Positions 8,156 through 17,433 of a stretch of DNA of 53,039 nucleotides are shown in pieces. Both the position numbers and the translations under genes were made by a program. Origin of the DNA: an uncultured Eubacteriales bacterium (GTDB lineage: Bacteria; Bacillota; Clostridia; Christensenellales; CAG-138); assembly GCA_900542615.1 (NCBI GenBank), contig UQOG01000006.1, positions 1 to 53,039 on the forward strand, written 5' to 3'. Under the pieces are notes generated by a model, which saw only the letters and a list, made by a program, of their open reading frames with translations, was not told where the DNA came from and made no database searches. Numbering within the stretch: position 1 is the first letter of the stretch; each line of letters starts with the position of its first letter.

Positions 8156-9441
8156 ACCGCGTACGCCATATGAGCGCCCTGGGCCTATTGTTTATCGTAA
8201 TGCTCTTCGAGCTTACGGCCTTCGCCCTCCTCTCCCTGCGGGACGAGAGCTTTGACCCGTGGGCTATGATCTTTGCCCTGATCCTGGTGGCGCTGTTGTT
8301 TTTACAATACGTATGCGTCCTATGGATCTCCCGCTATGCAGACCGTTTCCTGTTGGTCATCGCCAACCTGCTGGCGGCCATCGGCATGATCGTTCAATAC
8401 CGCCTCTCCCCGGAAACCGCCTTCCGCCAACTGATCCTCTATGGGGTCGGCTTGCTGGCCATGTTCGTTTGCATTGGCCTTATGCACCGGCACCGGATCT
8501 TCCGCATCCTCAATTGGCCCATGATCCTGGGGAGCCTGGCCATCCTCGGGGTGCTGCTGGTGATCGGCAAGGAGCAGGGCGGCGCAAAAAACTGGATTAA
8601 GCTGGGGGATTTTTCCTTCCAGCCCTCGGAATTCGTCAAGGTGGCCCTGGTGTTCGTTTCCGCCAATTACCTGACCGAGCAAAAGGGCTGGCGGGATTGG
8701 CTGCCCTCCGCCCTGTTTGCCATCCTGGCCTGCGGCCTGCTGGTGGCGGAGCGGGACCTGGGCGCCGCCCTGCTGATCGCCGGCACCTATCTGATCCTGT
8801 TTTACTCCGCCACCGGCGACGTAAAGGCTACCCTGGTGGGGCTGGGTTCCGGCTGCGTAGGGGCGGTGGCCAGCTACTTCGTCTTCGATCACGTGCGGGC
8901 CCGGGTGGCCATATGGCAAAACCCCTGGGCCACCTATGAAACCAGCGGCTACCAGATCGCTCAGGGCCTTATGGCCATCGCTTCCGGCGGCCTGTGGGGC
9001 CTGGGCCTGACCCAGGGCTCCCCCAAATCCATCCCCGCCTACAATACGGATTATATCTTCGCCGTCATCTGCGAGGAGTTCGGTATCATCTTCGGCATCG
9101 CGGTCATCGCCCTGTATTTGGTCTTTATCATCCGGGGCGCTCTGGTGGCACTGTATGCCCGGGATCGCTACCTGATGCTGGTGGCCTTTGGCTGCACCGT
9201 GCTCATCACCCTGCAAAGCTTCATCATCATCGGCGGGGTCATCAAACTCATCCCCCTGACCGGCATCACCATGCCCTTCGTGAGCCACGGGGGCAGCTCA
9301 CTCATCGCCTCCCTCATGCTGTTGGGCATCCTGGAAGGGGTGGCCATGCGCAATGGGGATATGCTGGAGGACGCCATGGACGCGGCCCTGGAGGAGGACC
9401 GGCTGCTGAGCCGGCAGGAAGGAGGGGAACATGCAGGATAA
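8152..9441 (+). CDS. SEDS-family peptidoglycan glycosyltransferase (FtsW/RodA/SpoVE)
   Basis: A 429-residue polytopic protein with about ten membrane helices. SEDS hallmarks include GAKNWIKLGDFSFQPSEFVK, AERDLGAALL (the conserved Glu-Arg-Asp-Leu-Gly region), the long extracellular loop ending TDYIFAVICEEFGIIFG, and LTGITMPFVSHGGSSL. SEDS proteins polymerise lipid II and need a class B PBP partner; the next gene encodes one. Whether this is the elongation (RodA), division (FtsW) or sporulation (SpoVE) version cannot be settled from sequence, and no division gene is nearby. Starts inside the FHA stop codon, with AAGGAGG upstream, and overlaps the PBP start by 11 bases. Confidence 0.92.
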   Translation: MNRVRHMSALGLLFIVMLFELTAFALLSLRDESFDPWAMIFALILVALLFLQYVCVLWISRYADRFLLVIANLLAAIGMIVQYRLSPETAFRQLILYGVGLLAMFVCIGLMHRHRIFRILNWPMILGSLAILGVLLVIGKEQGGAKNWIKLGDFSFQPSEFVKVALVFVSANYLTEQKGWRDWLPSALFAILACGLLVAERDLGAALLIAGTYLILFYSATGDVKATLVGLGSGCVGAVASYFVFDHVRARVAIWQNPWATYETSGYQIAQGLMAIASGGLWGLGLTQGSPKSIPAYNTDYIFAVICEEFGIIFGIAVIALYLVFIIRGALVALYARDRYLMLVAFGCTVLITLQSFIIIGGVIKLIPLTGITMPFVSHGGSSLIASLMLLGILEGVAMRNGDMLEDAMDAALEEDRLLSRQEGGEHAG

Positions 9442-10978
9442 CAGCCGCAAACACATCAAGGCCATGCTGGGCCTGTTCTGCGCCATGTTCCTGATCCTGT
9501 GCGTATACCTGGTATACATCGTGGGCGTTTATGGGAACCGTTGGTTTACCAGCCCCTATAATACCCGGGTACAGGCCCAGAAAAACAGCGTGCAGGCCGG
9601 CCGCATCGCAGACCGGAACGGCCAGCTGCTGGCCTACACCGACGCGGACGGCCAGCGCCGCTATGCCAGCGAAAAGGCCCGCCGCCGGGCCGTATGCCAC
9701 GTGGTGGGCGACAGCTATGGCCAAACCCTGGGGGCGGAAAGCATGTTCGCAAAATATCTCCTGGGCTTCGACCAGGATATGGCGGACCTGTTCGCGGAAA
9801 CCTTCGGCTCCTCCACCCGGACCGGCTCCTCCATCATGCTCACCATCGACGGGGAGTTGTGCGATTACGCCTACGACCTGATGGACGATTATTGGGGCGC
9901 GGTGGTGCTGATGAACTACCAGACCGGGGAAGTCCTTTGCTCCGTCAGCCAGCCCACCTTTGACCCCAACTATATGCAGGAATATATCGACGGGGAGCGG
10001 GAGCTGGCGGCCAGCGCCATGGTGAATCGGGTAACCATGGGCAAATATACCCCGGGCTCCACCTTCAAGACCGTTACCCTGATCGCGGCCCTGCGGTACA
10101 TCCCCGGGGTGACGGAGCGCACCTTTGATTGCGACGGGGCGCTGGTGTTCGACCGGGAAACCGGCAAATACCTGCCGGATGTGGCGGTGGACGACGGGGA
10201 CTTTGTCCAGTCCGACCAGGGGACCGACTATGACCGGGAGCAGGAGGGCGTGCAGGATACCGGCGCAGAGCCCGCCACGGTGGAAAAATACAGCATCGTG
10301 CGGGATTCCAACAGCAGCTACCATGGGGAGATCACCCTGTTTGAGGCCTACGCCCATTCCTGCAATACCACCTTTGCCCAGCTGGCCATGGAGATTGGCG
10401 CGGATAAAATGGCCCAAACCGCCAAGGAGCTTGGCATCGGGGATGAATTCCTCTTTGAGGACATGCTGCTCTATTCCAGCAGCTATGAAAAGCCGGATAC
10501 GGACCTGAACCTGGCCTGGAGCGGCGTTGGGCAATATAAGGATATCATGACCCCCATGCAGATGTGTATGCTCACCGCCGCCGTGGCCAACGACGGGGTA
10601 ATGATGCAGCCCCGGCTCCTATACAAGGTGGTCACAAAGAACGATTATGTCCGCTCCACCCCGGGCAACAAGGTATACAAAACCATCCTCTCGGCAGCCG
10701 AAGCGGCCCTCGTGCAGGAGGCCATGCTGGGCACCGTGGAATTCGGCACCGGCACCCGGGCGGCGGTGGAGGGCTGTACCGTGAGCGGCAAGACCGGCTC
10801 TGCGGAGATCTCCTCGGACAAGAGCGTCAAAACCCATGCCTGGTTCACCGGCTTTATTCAGGATGAAGACCACCCCTTGGCGGTATGCGTGATCCTGGAG
10901 CAGGCGGGCGGCGGCGGCAGCATGGCCGCGCCCCTGGCCGGGAAGCTGCTGGAGCGGGCGGTGGAGTTGGGCTATTGA
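9431..10978 (+). CDS. class B penicillin-binding protein (PbpA-like transpeptidase)
   Basis: A 515-residue monofunctional transpeptidase with one N-terminal helix (about 13-33). The dimerisation region is short, typical of the PbpA/FtsI group paired with SEDS proteins in this cluster. Active-site motifs are intact: S210-T-F-K in PGSTFK, S310-C-N in AHSCNTTF and K454-T-G in SGKTGSAE. An acidic insert of about 50 residues lies between the first two motifs (DVAVDDGDF through YDREQEGVQD). Start ATG 9431 follows GGAGGGG and lies inside the SEDS gene. The FHA, SEDS and PBP genes form one tightly overlapped operon. Confidence 0.94.
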   Translation: MQDNSRKHIKAMLGLFCAMFLILCVYLVYIVGVYGNRWFTSPYNTRVQAQKNSVQAGRIADRNGQLLAYTDADGQRRYASEKARRRAVCHVVGDSYGQTLGAESMFAKYLLGFDQDMADLFAETFGSSTRTGSSIMLTIDGELCDYAYDLMDDYWGAVVLMNYQTGEVLCSVSQPTFDPNYMQEYIDGERELAASAMVNRVTMGKYTPGSTFKTVTLIAALRYIPGVTERTFDCDGALVFDRETGKYLPDVAVDDGDFVQSDQGTDYDREQEGVQDTGAEPATVEKYSIVRDSNSSYHGEITLFEAYAHSCNTTFAQLAMEIGADKMAQTAKELGIGDEFLFEDMLLYSSSYEKPDTDLNLAWSGVGQYKDIMTPMQMCMLTAAVANDGVMMQPRLLYKVVTKNDYVRSTPGNKVYKTILSAAEAALVQEAMLGTVEFGTGTRAAVEGCTVSGKTGSAEISSDKSVKTHAWFTGFIQDEDHPLAVCVILEQAGGGGSMAAPLAGKLLERAVELGY

Positions 10979-11148
10979 GCCGGATGCGCCGGCCGGCTTC
11001 GCTCCCGGGCAAGCGGAGTTTTCCCGCCCCGCCCAGGGCAGCCGGTTGCCTGGCGCGCCGGCGCTCACGGGCGTTTTCTTATAACCTGTCCGATGATTGC
11101 GCAAGATACCCTGCTGGTATGGCGTAAAATATTTTTTTGGAGGTACTT

Positions 11149-11376
11149 ATGAACAAAAAGATGGTTTTGGGCGTATTGCTGTCCCTGATCGGCGCGGCGT
11201 ATTCCTTATTCTGTTTCATCCATGCCGCGACCCATCCCTGGGATTATAACGGCATTGACGGGCTTTTGGGCAGCTTCCTGGGAACCCATATGCTCTTCCC
11301 CTTTATCCTGGCCATGGCGGTGCTGTGCGGGGGATTGGCGGTCTGCTTCCGGGAGGCGTATCCCAAAAATAAATAA
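11149..11376 (+). CDS. small two-helix membrane protein, unknown
   Basis: A 75-residue protein with two hydrophobic segments (VLGVLLSLIGAAYSLFCFI and MLFPFILAMAVLCGGLAVCF) separated by a short loop containing HPWDYNG. No family recognised. Start ATG 11149 has GGAGGT at 7 bases. It stands 170 bases after the PBP gene and before a strong bidirectional terminator, so it may be transcribed from the upstream operon or its own promoter. Function unknown; it looks real because of the good ribosome site and the terminator directly behind it. Confidence 0.7.
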   Translation: MNKKMVLGVLLSLIGAAYSLFCFIHAATHPWDYNGIDGLLGSFLGTHMLFPFILAMAVLCGGLAVCFREAYPKNK

Positions 11377-11399
11377 TCGCCGTTTCCCATAAACAAACG

Positions 11400-11436
11400 A
11401 CGGCCTCCCGCCCGGTTTCAGGCGAGAGGCCGTTTT
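11400..11436. terminator. bidirectional intrinsic terminator
   Basis: ACGGCCTC pairs with GAGGCCGT at the base of a longer hairpin with an inner CGCC/GGCG pairing. It is followed by TTTT on the plus strand, and the minus strand reads T-rich past the stem (CGTTTGTTT). It separates the rightward small membrane protein from the leftward lipoprotein gene. Confidence 0.85.
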
Positions 11437-11461
11437 GCTGCATAGGTCTTGGGGACATGGC

Positions 11462-12016
11462 TCAGGATGCGGGCAATACCCCCAGCGTATCGTTAAACGC
11501 CAGGGCAAACTCCATATCCGTCAGGGCGATGTCCGTGCTGATCTGGGCATAGAGCACCGTCTCTCCCGGCTGGAGCCGCAGCACATACTGACCGTCCTGG
11601 GTCTGGATCCGGGCCCGGTTCACCTCCGTCCCCTCCCCATCGTAAAACACCACGTCCATGGCGCATACCAGGGTGGCGGGATACTCGTTCACCGCGATGG
11701 CGTCTAAAAAGGTATCCTCCTCCTGCTCATACACTTGCACCATGTTGAAGGAGAGATACTGCTGGAAATGGGCGGCGTCGGACACATATGCCCCCAGGGC
11801 GTCGTAGCGGGTATCCACCCCCGGGATGGGCGCGGCGCTGGCAGGCGCTTCCATGGCCGCCGTAGGGCTCGGGGTAGGCGTGATCGCCGGGGTAGGGGTT
11901 GCAGCGGGGGGTAGGGTAACATCCGGCTGCAACTGCGCCCCGGTATGCACCACGCACCCGCCCAAGAGCAGGCATAGTCCCGTTAGCAGGATCGCCCTGC
12001 AAAGCTTCTTACGCAT
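11462..12016 (-). CDS. lipoprotein of unknown function
   Basis: A 184-residue exported lipoprotein. The signal sequence (MRKKLCRAILLTGLCLLLGGC) ends in an LGGC lipobox. A Thr/Pro/Ala-rich linker follows (PPAATPTPAITPTPSPTA), then a globular domain of about 120 residues containing FQQYLSFNMVQVYEQEED and an immunoglobulin-like run of strands (AMDVVFYDGEGTEVNRARI). No family recognised. An upstream ATG at 12034 would add six residues; 12016 is preferred because the signal sequence begins there. It overlaps the 3' end of pncB by 8 bases, so it is the last gene of the leftward lgt-pncB group, and the lipid donor enzyme Lgt is made from the same operon. Confidence 0.8.
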   Translation of the reverse strand: MRKKLCRAILLTGLCLLLGGCVVHTGAQLQPDVTLPPAATPTPAITPTPSPTAAMEAPASAAPIPGVDTRYDALGAYVSDAAHFQQYLSFNMVQVYEQEEDTFLDAIAVNEYPATLVCAMDVVFYDGEGTEVNRARIQTQDGQYVLRLQPGETVLYAQISTDIALTDMEFALAFNDTLGVLPAS

Positions 12017-13454
12017 AAACGTCCCGTTTCGCATTTTCCCGAATGAGGCGCTGCTTTAGATCGTACAGCTTGTCCGAAATATCCACCTTATAGGCCTGGG
12101 GGTTCAGCACCCGCTTATACTCCTCCCAGAAGGAATCCATCTCCCTGGCGTTATACGCCCGCAGGGCATGTACATCCGGGGATTGATAGACCTGCTTCCC
12201 ATCGATAAACAGGGGCACCAGCAGCTCCCGGGTATGGAAATCCTGCAATACGGTGGTCTTATAGGGCTGCTCCGGATGGTAGATGCGCAAAGGCTTGCTT
12301 GCATCCACCGTTTCCTCGTCCAGCATGATCAGGTCCGCCATGGCTTTGCCGGTGGCGTTGGAGTAGAACCGCACCACCTTTTTATAGCCCGGATTGGTCA
12401 GCTTCGCAGCGTTTTCGCTCAGCTTGATCTTGGGGATGACCTTCCCATCCACCACCTCGGCCGCCAGCTTGTATACCCCGCCCAGGGCCGGCCAATCCGC
12501 GCTGGTGATCATCCGGGTGCCAACGCCCCAAACGTCGATCTTGGCCCCTTGGGTCTTCAGATCCCGGATCACATATTCGTCCAGGTCGCTGCTGGCAAAG
12601 ATCTTGGCCTTGGGGTACCCGGCCTCGTCCAGCATGACCCGGGCCTTTTTGGACAGATAGGCCAAATCGCCGCTATCCAGCCGGATGCCCACCGGCTCGT
12701 AGCCCTTGGCCCGCAGTTCGTCGAATACCTTAATGGCATTGGGCACGCCGCTTCTGAGGGTATCGTAGGTATCCACCAACAGCATACAAGAGGTTGGGAA
12801 TATATCCGCATACGCCCGGAAGGCGGAGATCTCATCCGGGAAGCTCATTACCCAGCTATGGGCGTGGGTTCCCTTGACCCCCAGGCCAAACCACTGTCCC
12901 GCCAGCACGTTGGAGGTAGAATCGCAGCCGCCTACCACCGCAGCCCGTGCGCCATAAATGCCCGCATCCGGCCCCTGGGCGCGACGAAGGCCAAACTCCA
13001 GCACCGCGTCGCCCTGGGCCGCGTGGACCACCCGGCTGGCCTTGGTGGCGATGAGGGTCTGGTGGTTCACCAGGGTAAGCAGCGCCGTTTCCACCAGCTG
13101 GGCTTCCATGATGGGCGCCCGCACCCGCAGCAGGGGCTCATAGGGAAACACCAAGGTGCCTTCCTCCATGCCGTAGATCTCCCCGGTGAAGCGCAGATCC
13201 CCCAACATATGCAGGAAATCCTCGTCAAACAGGGCCAGGGACCGCAGATACGCGATATCCTCCTGGGAAAAATGCAGGTTGTTGATGTATTCGATCACCG
13301 TCTGGGTGCCCGCCATCACGCTATATTCGCTATGGGGGCGGGTGGTGCGGAAAAACAGATCGAATACCGCTTCATTTTGGCTCATGCCATGCTTGTAATA
13401 GCCGTACATCATGGTCAGCTGATACAAGTCCGTCATCATGGTAAGGTTGCGCAT
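12009..13454 (-). CDS. pncB: nicotinate phosphoribosyltransferase
   Basis: A 481-residue enzyme joining nicotinate and PRPP to nicotinate mononucleotide, the salvage entry to NAD and the substrate-producing step for the NadD encoded at 552-1694. Family features: TDLYQLTMMYGYYKHG at the N terminus, GAARAAVVGGCDSTSN-like central region, GTHAHSWVMSF and VDTYDTLRSGVPNAI, then VGIRLDSGDLAYLSK and GVGTRM. Length fits the longer Gram-positive PncB clade. Start ATG 13454 is preceded by GGAGGAAAAGCT; the tenth residue region (LTMMTDLYQ) matches the family start. Lies 42 bases downstream of lgt in the same orientation. Confidence 0.95.
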   Translation of the reverse strand: MRNLTMMTDLYQLTMMYGYYKHGMSQNEAVFDLFFRTTRPHSEYSVMAGTQTVIEYINNLHFSQEDIAYLRSLALFDEDFLHMLGDLRFTGEIYGMEEGTLVFPYEPLLRVRAPIMEAQLVETALLTLVNHQTLIATKASRVVHAAQGDAVLEFGLRRAQGPDAGIYGARAAVVGGCDSTSNVLAGQWFGLGVKGTHAHSWVMSFPDEISAFRAYADIFPTSCMLLVDTYDTLRSGVPNAIKVFDELRAKGYEPVGIRLDSGDLAYLSKKARVMLDEAGYPKAKIFASSDLDEYVIRDLKTQGAKIDVWGVGTRMITSADWPALGGVYKLAAEVVDGKVIPKIKLSENAAKLTNPGYKKVVRFYSNATGKAMADLIMLDEETVDASKPLRIYHPEQPYKTTVLQDFHTRELLVPLFIDGKQVYQSPDVHALRAYNAREMDSFWEEYKRVLNPQAYKVDISDKLYDLKQRLIRENAKRDVYA

Positions 13455-13496
13455 AGCTTTTCCTCCGCCGCACAATACCGGTGCAGTTGCTCCGTA

Positions 13497-14564
13497 TTAT
13501 TCCGTTTGCTTCTGCTCTTCTTGCGGGCCTTCCCCTTCGCCGGTCCCGGCAGGGCCCGCCTGGGCCTCCGCCGCTGGCTGGGGCGCGGCTTCCTCCGGCT
13601 TCTCTGCGTCCGGGGCAGCTTCCTGGGTAAAGAACACCGCTTCCACCTGTTCTACCATTCCTTCCCCATCCCCTTGTTCCGGTCCCGGCTGTTCCTCCGC
13701 TTCCGCCGGGGCTTCCACAGCCTCCGGCGCAGGCCAAATCAGACGGCCCAGCTTTTTCTCCTTTGCCCGGCGCACCAGGAAAAAGATACCGATAATGACC
13801 ACCGCGACAAAGGAGCCCAGCTGGCTTACCCGGATCCCCTGGGCAAACAGCTCGCCCGGCTGGATCAGGTACAGGCTATCCCCCCGAAGGCCCTCCACGA
13901 ACATCCGCTCAAAGCCATAGAGGAAGGCATAGGTAAAGAACGCGTCCCCGTCATGCTTGAATTTTTTCCGGTAGCTCCACAGGAACAGGAACACCAGGAA
14001 GCACCAGGCGGATTCATAGAAGAAGGTGGCCAGGTGATAGGGATTGGAGCAGAGCTCCCCGTTGAAATAGTGCACCCCGTCGATGCGTACGCACAGGGGG
14101 AACCAATACAAGGCCCCGTTGTTCACCGGCAGGCCGAAGGCTTCCTGGTTGAAGAAGTTCCCCCAGCGGCCTATGGCTTGGGCCAGCACCACCCCGGGGG
14201 CGATGCAATCCATGAGCTTAAGGAGCCGAATATTCTTATGCCGGCTGGCCAGCCAAAGGCCCAATAAGCCGCCGAGGAGGGCGCCGTAAAAGGCCAGGCC
14301 GCCTTCCCAGACGTAAAAAATCTCTACAAGATGCTGACTATAGTACTTCCACTCAAAGATCACATAATAGAGCCGGGCGCAAACCACCCCCAGGGGGATC
14401 ATATACAGGCAGCAATCCAGGATGGTATCCTTGGGCAAGTTTTTGCGCCGCTCCTCCTTGGTTCCCAGCCAGATGGCAATCAGGATGCCGATGGCCATCA
14501 GCACCCCATACCAGTAAATATCCTTTCCAAAGATCGTAAACGCGACCCGATCAGGATTGACCAT
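13497..14564 (-). CDS. lgt: prolipoprotein diacylglyceryl transferase with long acidic C-terminal tail
   Basis: A 355-residue membrane enzyme that attaches diacylglycerol to the lipobox cysteine of prolipoproteins. The signature GRWGNFFNQEAFG is intact, as are the early YWYGVLMAIGILIA segment and GLRGDSLYL near the end of the core; about seven helices are visible. The core ends near residue 272, but the protein continues for about 80 residues rich in Glu, Ala, Pro, Gly and Gln (from WPAPEAVEAP to the end). That tail is absent from the 270-290-residue family norm and is presumably cytoplasmic and disordered. Start ATG 14564 follows AGGAGGTACGT. First gene of lgt-pncB-lipoprotein. Confidence 0.95.
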   Translation of the reverse strand: MVNPDRVAFTIFGKDIYWYGVLMAIGILIAIWLGTKEERRKNLPKDTILDCCLYMIPLGVVCARLYYVIFEWKYYSQHLVEIFYVWEGGLAFYGALLGGLLGLWLASRHKNIRLLKLMDCIAPGVVLAQAIGRWGNFFNQEAFGLPVNNGALYWFPLCVRIDGVHYFNGELCSNPYHLATFFYESAWCFLVFLFLWSYRKKFKHDGDAFFTYAFLYGFERMFVEGLRGDSLYLIQPGELFAQGIRVSQLGSFVAVVIIGIFFLVRRAKEKKLGRLIWPAPEAVEAPAEAEEQPGPEQGDGEGMVEQVEAVFFTQEAAPDAEKPEEAAPQPAAEAQAGPAGTGEGEGPQEEQKQTE

Positions 14565-14642
14565 ACGTACCTCCTAAACCAATGAATTGGTGGCAGCACA
14601 GGGCCTGTTTCGCCGGCCCGCGCCCGGGCGCCGCAAAACCCC

Positions 14643-14722
14643 CGCAGGGCTCTCCCGGGGGAAAGCCCTGCGCCCCGCCCCAACCATAGGGGCGGCGGCC
14701 CGATCTGCATTTTCTTATTATA
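14643..14722 (-). promoter_or_regulatory. candidate lgt promoter and 5' leader hairpin
   Basis: Leftward TATAAT at 14717-14722 with a poor -35 (TTTCCT at 17 bases) would start a leader of about 145 bases before lgt. The leader contains a 9-bp perfect hairpin (14643-14651 with 14664-14672), followed by a GC-rich stretch. I recognise no riboswitch. Confidence 0.35.
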
Positions 14723-14767
14723 CTCCATTCCTTCCCCTAAGGAAAGGGAATTTGCACCGGATACAAG

Positions 14768-14799
14768 ATGGCATGGGAAGCAGGTATTTCCCATGCCAT
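14768..14799 (-). terminator. hairpin after the mreCD-PBP2 operon
   Basis: A perfect 12-bp inverted repeat (ATGGCATGGGAA, 14768-14779, with its complement at 14788-14799) lies 13 bases past the PBP2 stop codon. The downstream leftward sequence, TCTTGTATCC, is only weakly T-rich, so termination may be partial. On the plus strand a run of six T follows at a distance. Confidence 0.55.
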
Positions 14800-14811
14800 T
14801 GGCGTTATTTT

Positions 14812-17433
14812 TTACGGGACGATGGCGTTTATATCCACCAGGTTCTCCGGGGTGGCGGATTCCTGCCGGCCGAAATAGTAGCTAAAGATATCCTCCACCG
14901 CCGGCGCGCTGGAGGAGCCGGACAGGCCGTAGGGCACGCACACCACCACCACGATCTCCGGATCGTCGATGGGGCCGAATGCCACGAACCAAGAGGTATT
15001 TTCAATATCGATCTGGTTCACGGTGGTGATCTGGGCGGTACCCGTCTTGCCTGCCACGCGCTTTTCCGAGGTATCGCTCAGGTATTTTTCCCGGAAGCTG
15101 GTGGAGAAGTAGTTGGCCGCCGTGCCGCCGTCCTCCGGGGACACCACGCCCTTCATGCCTTCATAGACCGCGTCCCACACCGCATCCGGCAAGTCGATCT
15201 GGTTGAATACCGTGGGCTCGATCTCCTCGATCAGGTTGCCCTCGCCATCCAGGATCCGGTCCACAATATGGGCGTCATACACCGTCCCTTTGTTGGCGAT
15301 GGCGCTGGCATAGCGGGCTACCGCAATGGGGGTCACCAGGGTAACGCCCTGGCCAAACCCGGTACGGATGGTCTGGGTGGCCTTCCACTGCAGCTCCGTG
15401 AGCAGGGAGGAAATGGCGTTGGTCCAATCCTGCCGCTCGATGGTGATGCCCACCGGGATGCCGATCTCGTCGCTGATGATCTGGCGGATCTGGTCGCCCT
15501 TGCCTTCCACGCTACCGTCCTGCAGCTCCATCAGCCGCCGGGCGCACCGGTCGATGGCTTCATCCTCCACCTCCATGTGCCGTAGCTCCACAAACTCCGT
15601 CAGCTTTTCCTTTAGCTTCCGGTAGATCAGGCCGGGCAGGCTGGTCTTTTGCCCATAGACCTCCACCAGGTTTTCCTCGTTCATCAAGGTGTTGTTAAAC
15701 AATACGTCCTGCTTGCCTACGATGCCCGTGGCCTCGCCGGTCAGCTCGATATTGGTGGGAGAGGTGAGGCCGAAGGCCTCCGCCCAATCGTACAGCCGCT
15801 CGATACCCAGCCGGTACGCCACCTCGCAGAAGTAATAGTTGCAGGAATTTCGAATGGCGTCCACCAGGGTCTGGTTGGCGTGCTTGGCATGGGATTGGGC
15901 TAAGCCATTCACGTGGCACCGGGGGGCGTTCTGCTCGATGCGGGTGCCGTCCTCGTTGACGATGACGTATTCGTATTCGCAGCTGATCTGCTCGTTCATA
16001 TCCAATACGCCTTCCGCAACCCCTGCGATGCCTGTGACCATCTTAAAGATGCTGCCCGGCGCCAGGCGGGTAGAAATGGCCTTATTCAGGGTGGGGGTGG
16101 TGATGCCCGCCTCATTTTCCGGGTCCTCGTCGTCCCCAAAGAGGGCCTTGGACTGCTCGGTGGAGAGGCCGCCGGTGAACCAATTGGGGTCAAAGGTGGG
16201 ATAGCTGGCCATGGCCAGCACGTCCCCGGTCTTTACATCCATCACCACCGCCGCGCCGGTTTTCGCGGTATTGATCTTGGAGACATCGTTATCCGGCGCC
16301 AGTTTTGCATATTTCTCATAGATTTCTGTGCCGGGCTGAAGCCGCTCTTCCTCGCTGGCGGCGATCTCCTCCACCAGCTCCGCCAGCGCCTGTTCCACCG
16401 CCGTCTGCAGGTTTACGTCGATGGTGAGCATCACATCGTCCCCGTCGGAGGGGCTTTCATAATCCAGCTCCCGCACAGTGCTCAGGTTCTTATTGATCTC
16501 CACGGTTTTGCTGCCCTTGCGCTCGCTGGTAGAGGCGGTCAGGTAGCTTTCCATGGTGCTTTCCACCCCGGACACGCCGATATAATCATCGGCTGCGTAT
16601 CCCAGGTCTTCCAAGGTCTTCAGTTGCTCCCGGGAAGGCTTCCCCAGATAGCCCAGAATATGGGTCGCCGTGGTACCCCGGGGATAGATCCGGGTGGTGG
16701 ACTGGGAGACCTGCAAGCCGGGCAGCTCGTCCGCCCGCAGCTTGATCTGGGCCACCACGTCCATGCTCACGTCGTAGGCGATGGTGATGGGCTCATAGGC
16801 CCGGTAATTGTTCAGGTTTACCTCCTGGCGGATGGAGATAATCTTGTTGGCCTCCGCAAAGGTAAGCTCCTCCGGGATGAACCACAGGGCCCGGAGCTTT
16901 TTGTAGCTTTCCTCGGCGGTGGGCCACTCGGAGGTATCCCACAGGGCCTTATCCTTGATGTTCTCATCGTACTCGATGGTAAAGCCCATGGCCTCGCAGA
17001 AATTGCGATAGCGGGCCACCTGGTTGGCCTTGCTGCTGACCCCCCAATCATAGTACAATTCTCCGGTATCCGGGTCCTGGCGGATATAGGAGGTATCGAT
17101 GGTGGTGCCGCCTCCCGCCTCGATGATCTCAATGGCCTTCATCAGGGCTTCGGTATAGATGGCGCTGTCATAATCCGTCCGGTTGTCCCCATCCCGCAGG
17201 AACTCCACGTTATAGCTATCCTTGCTATAGGCCAGCACCACGCCGTTCCGGTCCAGGATGCGCCCCCGGGTCCCTTCCACGTCGATGGTGGAGGTGGCTT
17301 TGATGGCGGCCTGCTCCGCGTATTCCGCGCCGGCGGCCAGGGTCACGTTGCTCAGCTGATAGATCAGGGCGGCCATCAGCAGGAGCAATACGACGCCTAA
17401 AATAACGTACCGGCTTCTGGAACCATATTTCAT
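14812..17433 (-). CDS. mrdA: class B penicillin-binding protein 2 (elongation, MrdA type)
   Basis: An 873-residue transpeptidase that with MreBCD builds the lateral wall. One N-terminal helix (about 8-30), a dimerisation domain with the EGTRGRILDRNG motif, and a transpeptidase domain with S461-I-F-K, S530-C-N and K796-T-G. About 200 residues separate SCN from KTG, more than in E. coli PBP2, including a charged helical insert (YRKLKEKLTEFVELRHMEVE). This makes the protein long for the family. Start ATG 17433 follows GGAGGGATCCG and overlaps mreD by 4 bases. Placement directly after mreC-mreD supports the PBP2 call over SpoVD. Confidence 0.93.
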   Translation of the reverse strand: MKYGSRSRYVILGVVLLLLMAALIYQLSNVTLAAGAEYAEQAAIKATSTIDVEGTRGRILDRNGVVLAYSKDSYNVEFLRDGDNRTDYDSAIYTEALMKAIEIIEAGGGTTIDTSYIRQDPDTGELYYDWGVSSKANQVARYRNFCEAMGFTIEYDENIKDKALWDTSEWPTAEESYKKLRALWFIPEELTFAEANKIISIRQEVNLNNYRAYEPITIAYDVSMDVVAQIKLRADELPGLQVSQSTTRIYPRGTTATHILGYLGKPSREQLKTLEDLGYAADDYIGVSGVESTMESYLTASTSERKGSKTVEINKNLSTVRELDYESPSDGDDVMLTIDVNLQTAVEQALAELVEEIAASEEERLQPGTEIYEKYAKLAPDNDVSKINTAKTGAAVVMDVKTGDVLAMASYPTFDPNWFTGGLSTEQSKALFGDDEDPENEAGITTPTLNKAISTRLAPGSIFKMVTGIAGVAEGVLDMNEQISCEYEYVIVNEDGTRIEQNAPRCHVNGLAQSHAKHANQTLVDAIRNSCNYYFCEVAYRLGIERLYDWAEAFGLTSPTNIELTGEATGIVGKQDVLFNNTLMNEENLVEVYGQKTSLPGLIYRKLKEKLTEFVELRHMEVEDEAIDRCARRLMELQDGSVEGKGDQIRQIISDEIGIPVGITIERQDWTNAISSLLTELQWKATQTIRTGFGQGVTLVTPIAVARYASAIANKGTVYDAHIVDRILDGEGNLIEEIEPTVFNQIDLPDAVWDAVYEGMKGVVSPEDGGTAANYFSTSFREKYLSDTSEKRVAGKTGTAQITTVNQIDIENTSWFVAFGPIDDPEIVVVVCVPYGLSGSSSAPAVEDIFSYYFGRQESATPENLVDINAIVP

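Noticed and set aside
12168..14267. 699-codon open frame on the plus strand
   Set aside because: It lies antisense to pncB and lgt, whose protein motifs are unambiguous. Its translation is His/Gln/Gly/Leu-rich low complexity typical of the reverse frame of GC-rich genes, and there is no ribosome site.
15913..17400. 495-codon open frame on the plus strand
   Set aside because: Antisense to the PBP2 gene, which has all three active-site motifs; no ribosome site or recognisable domain.
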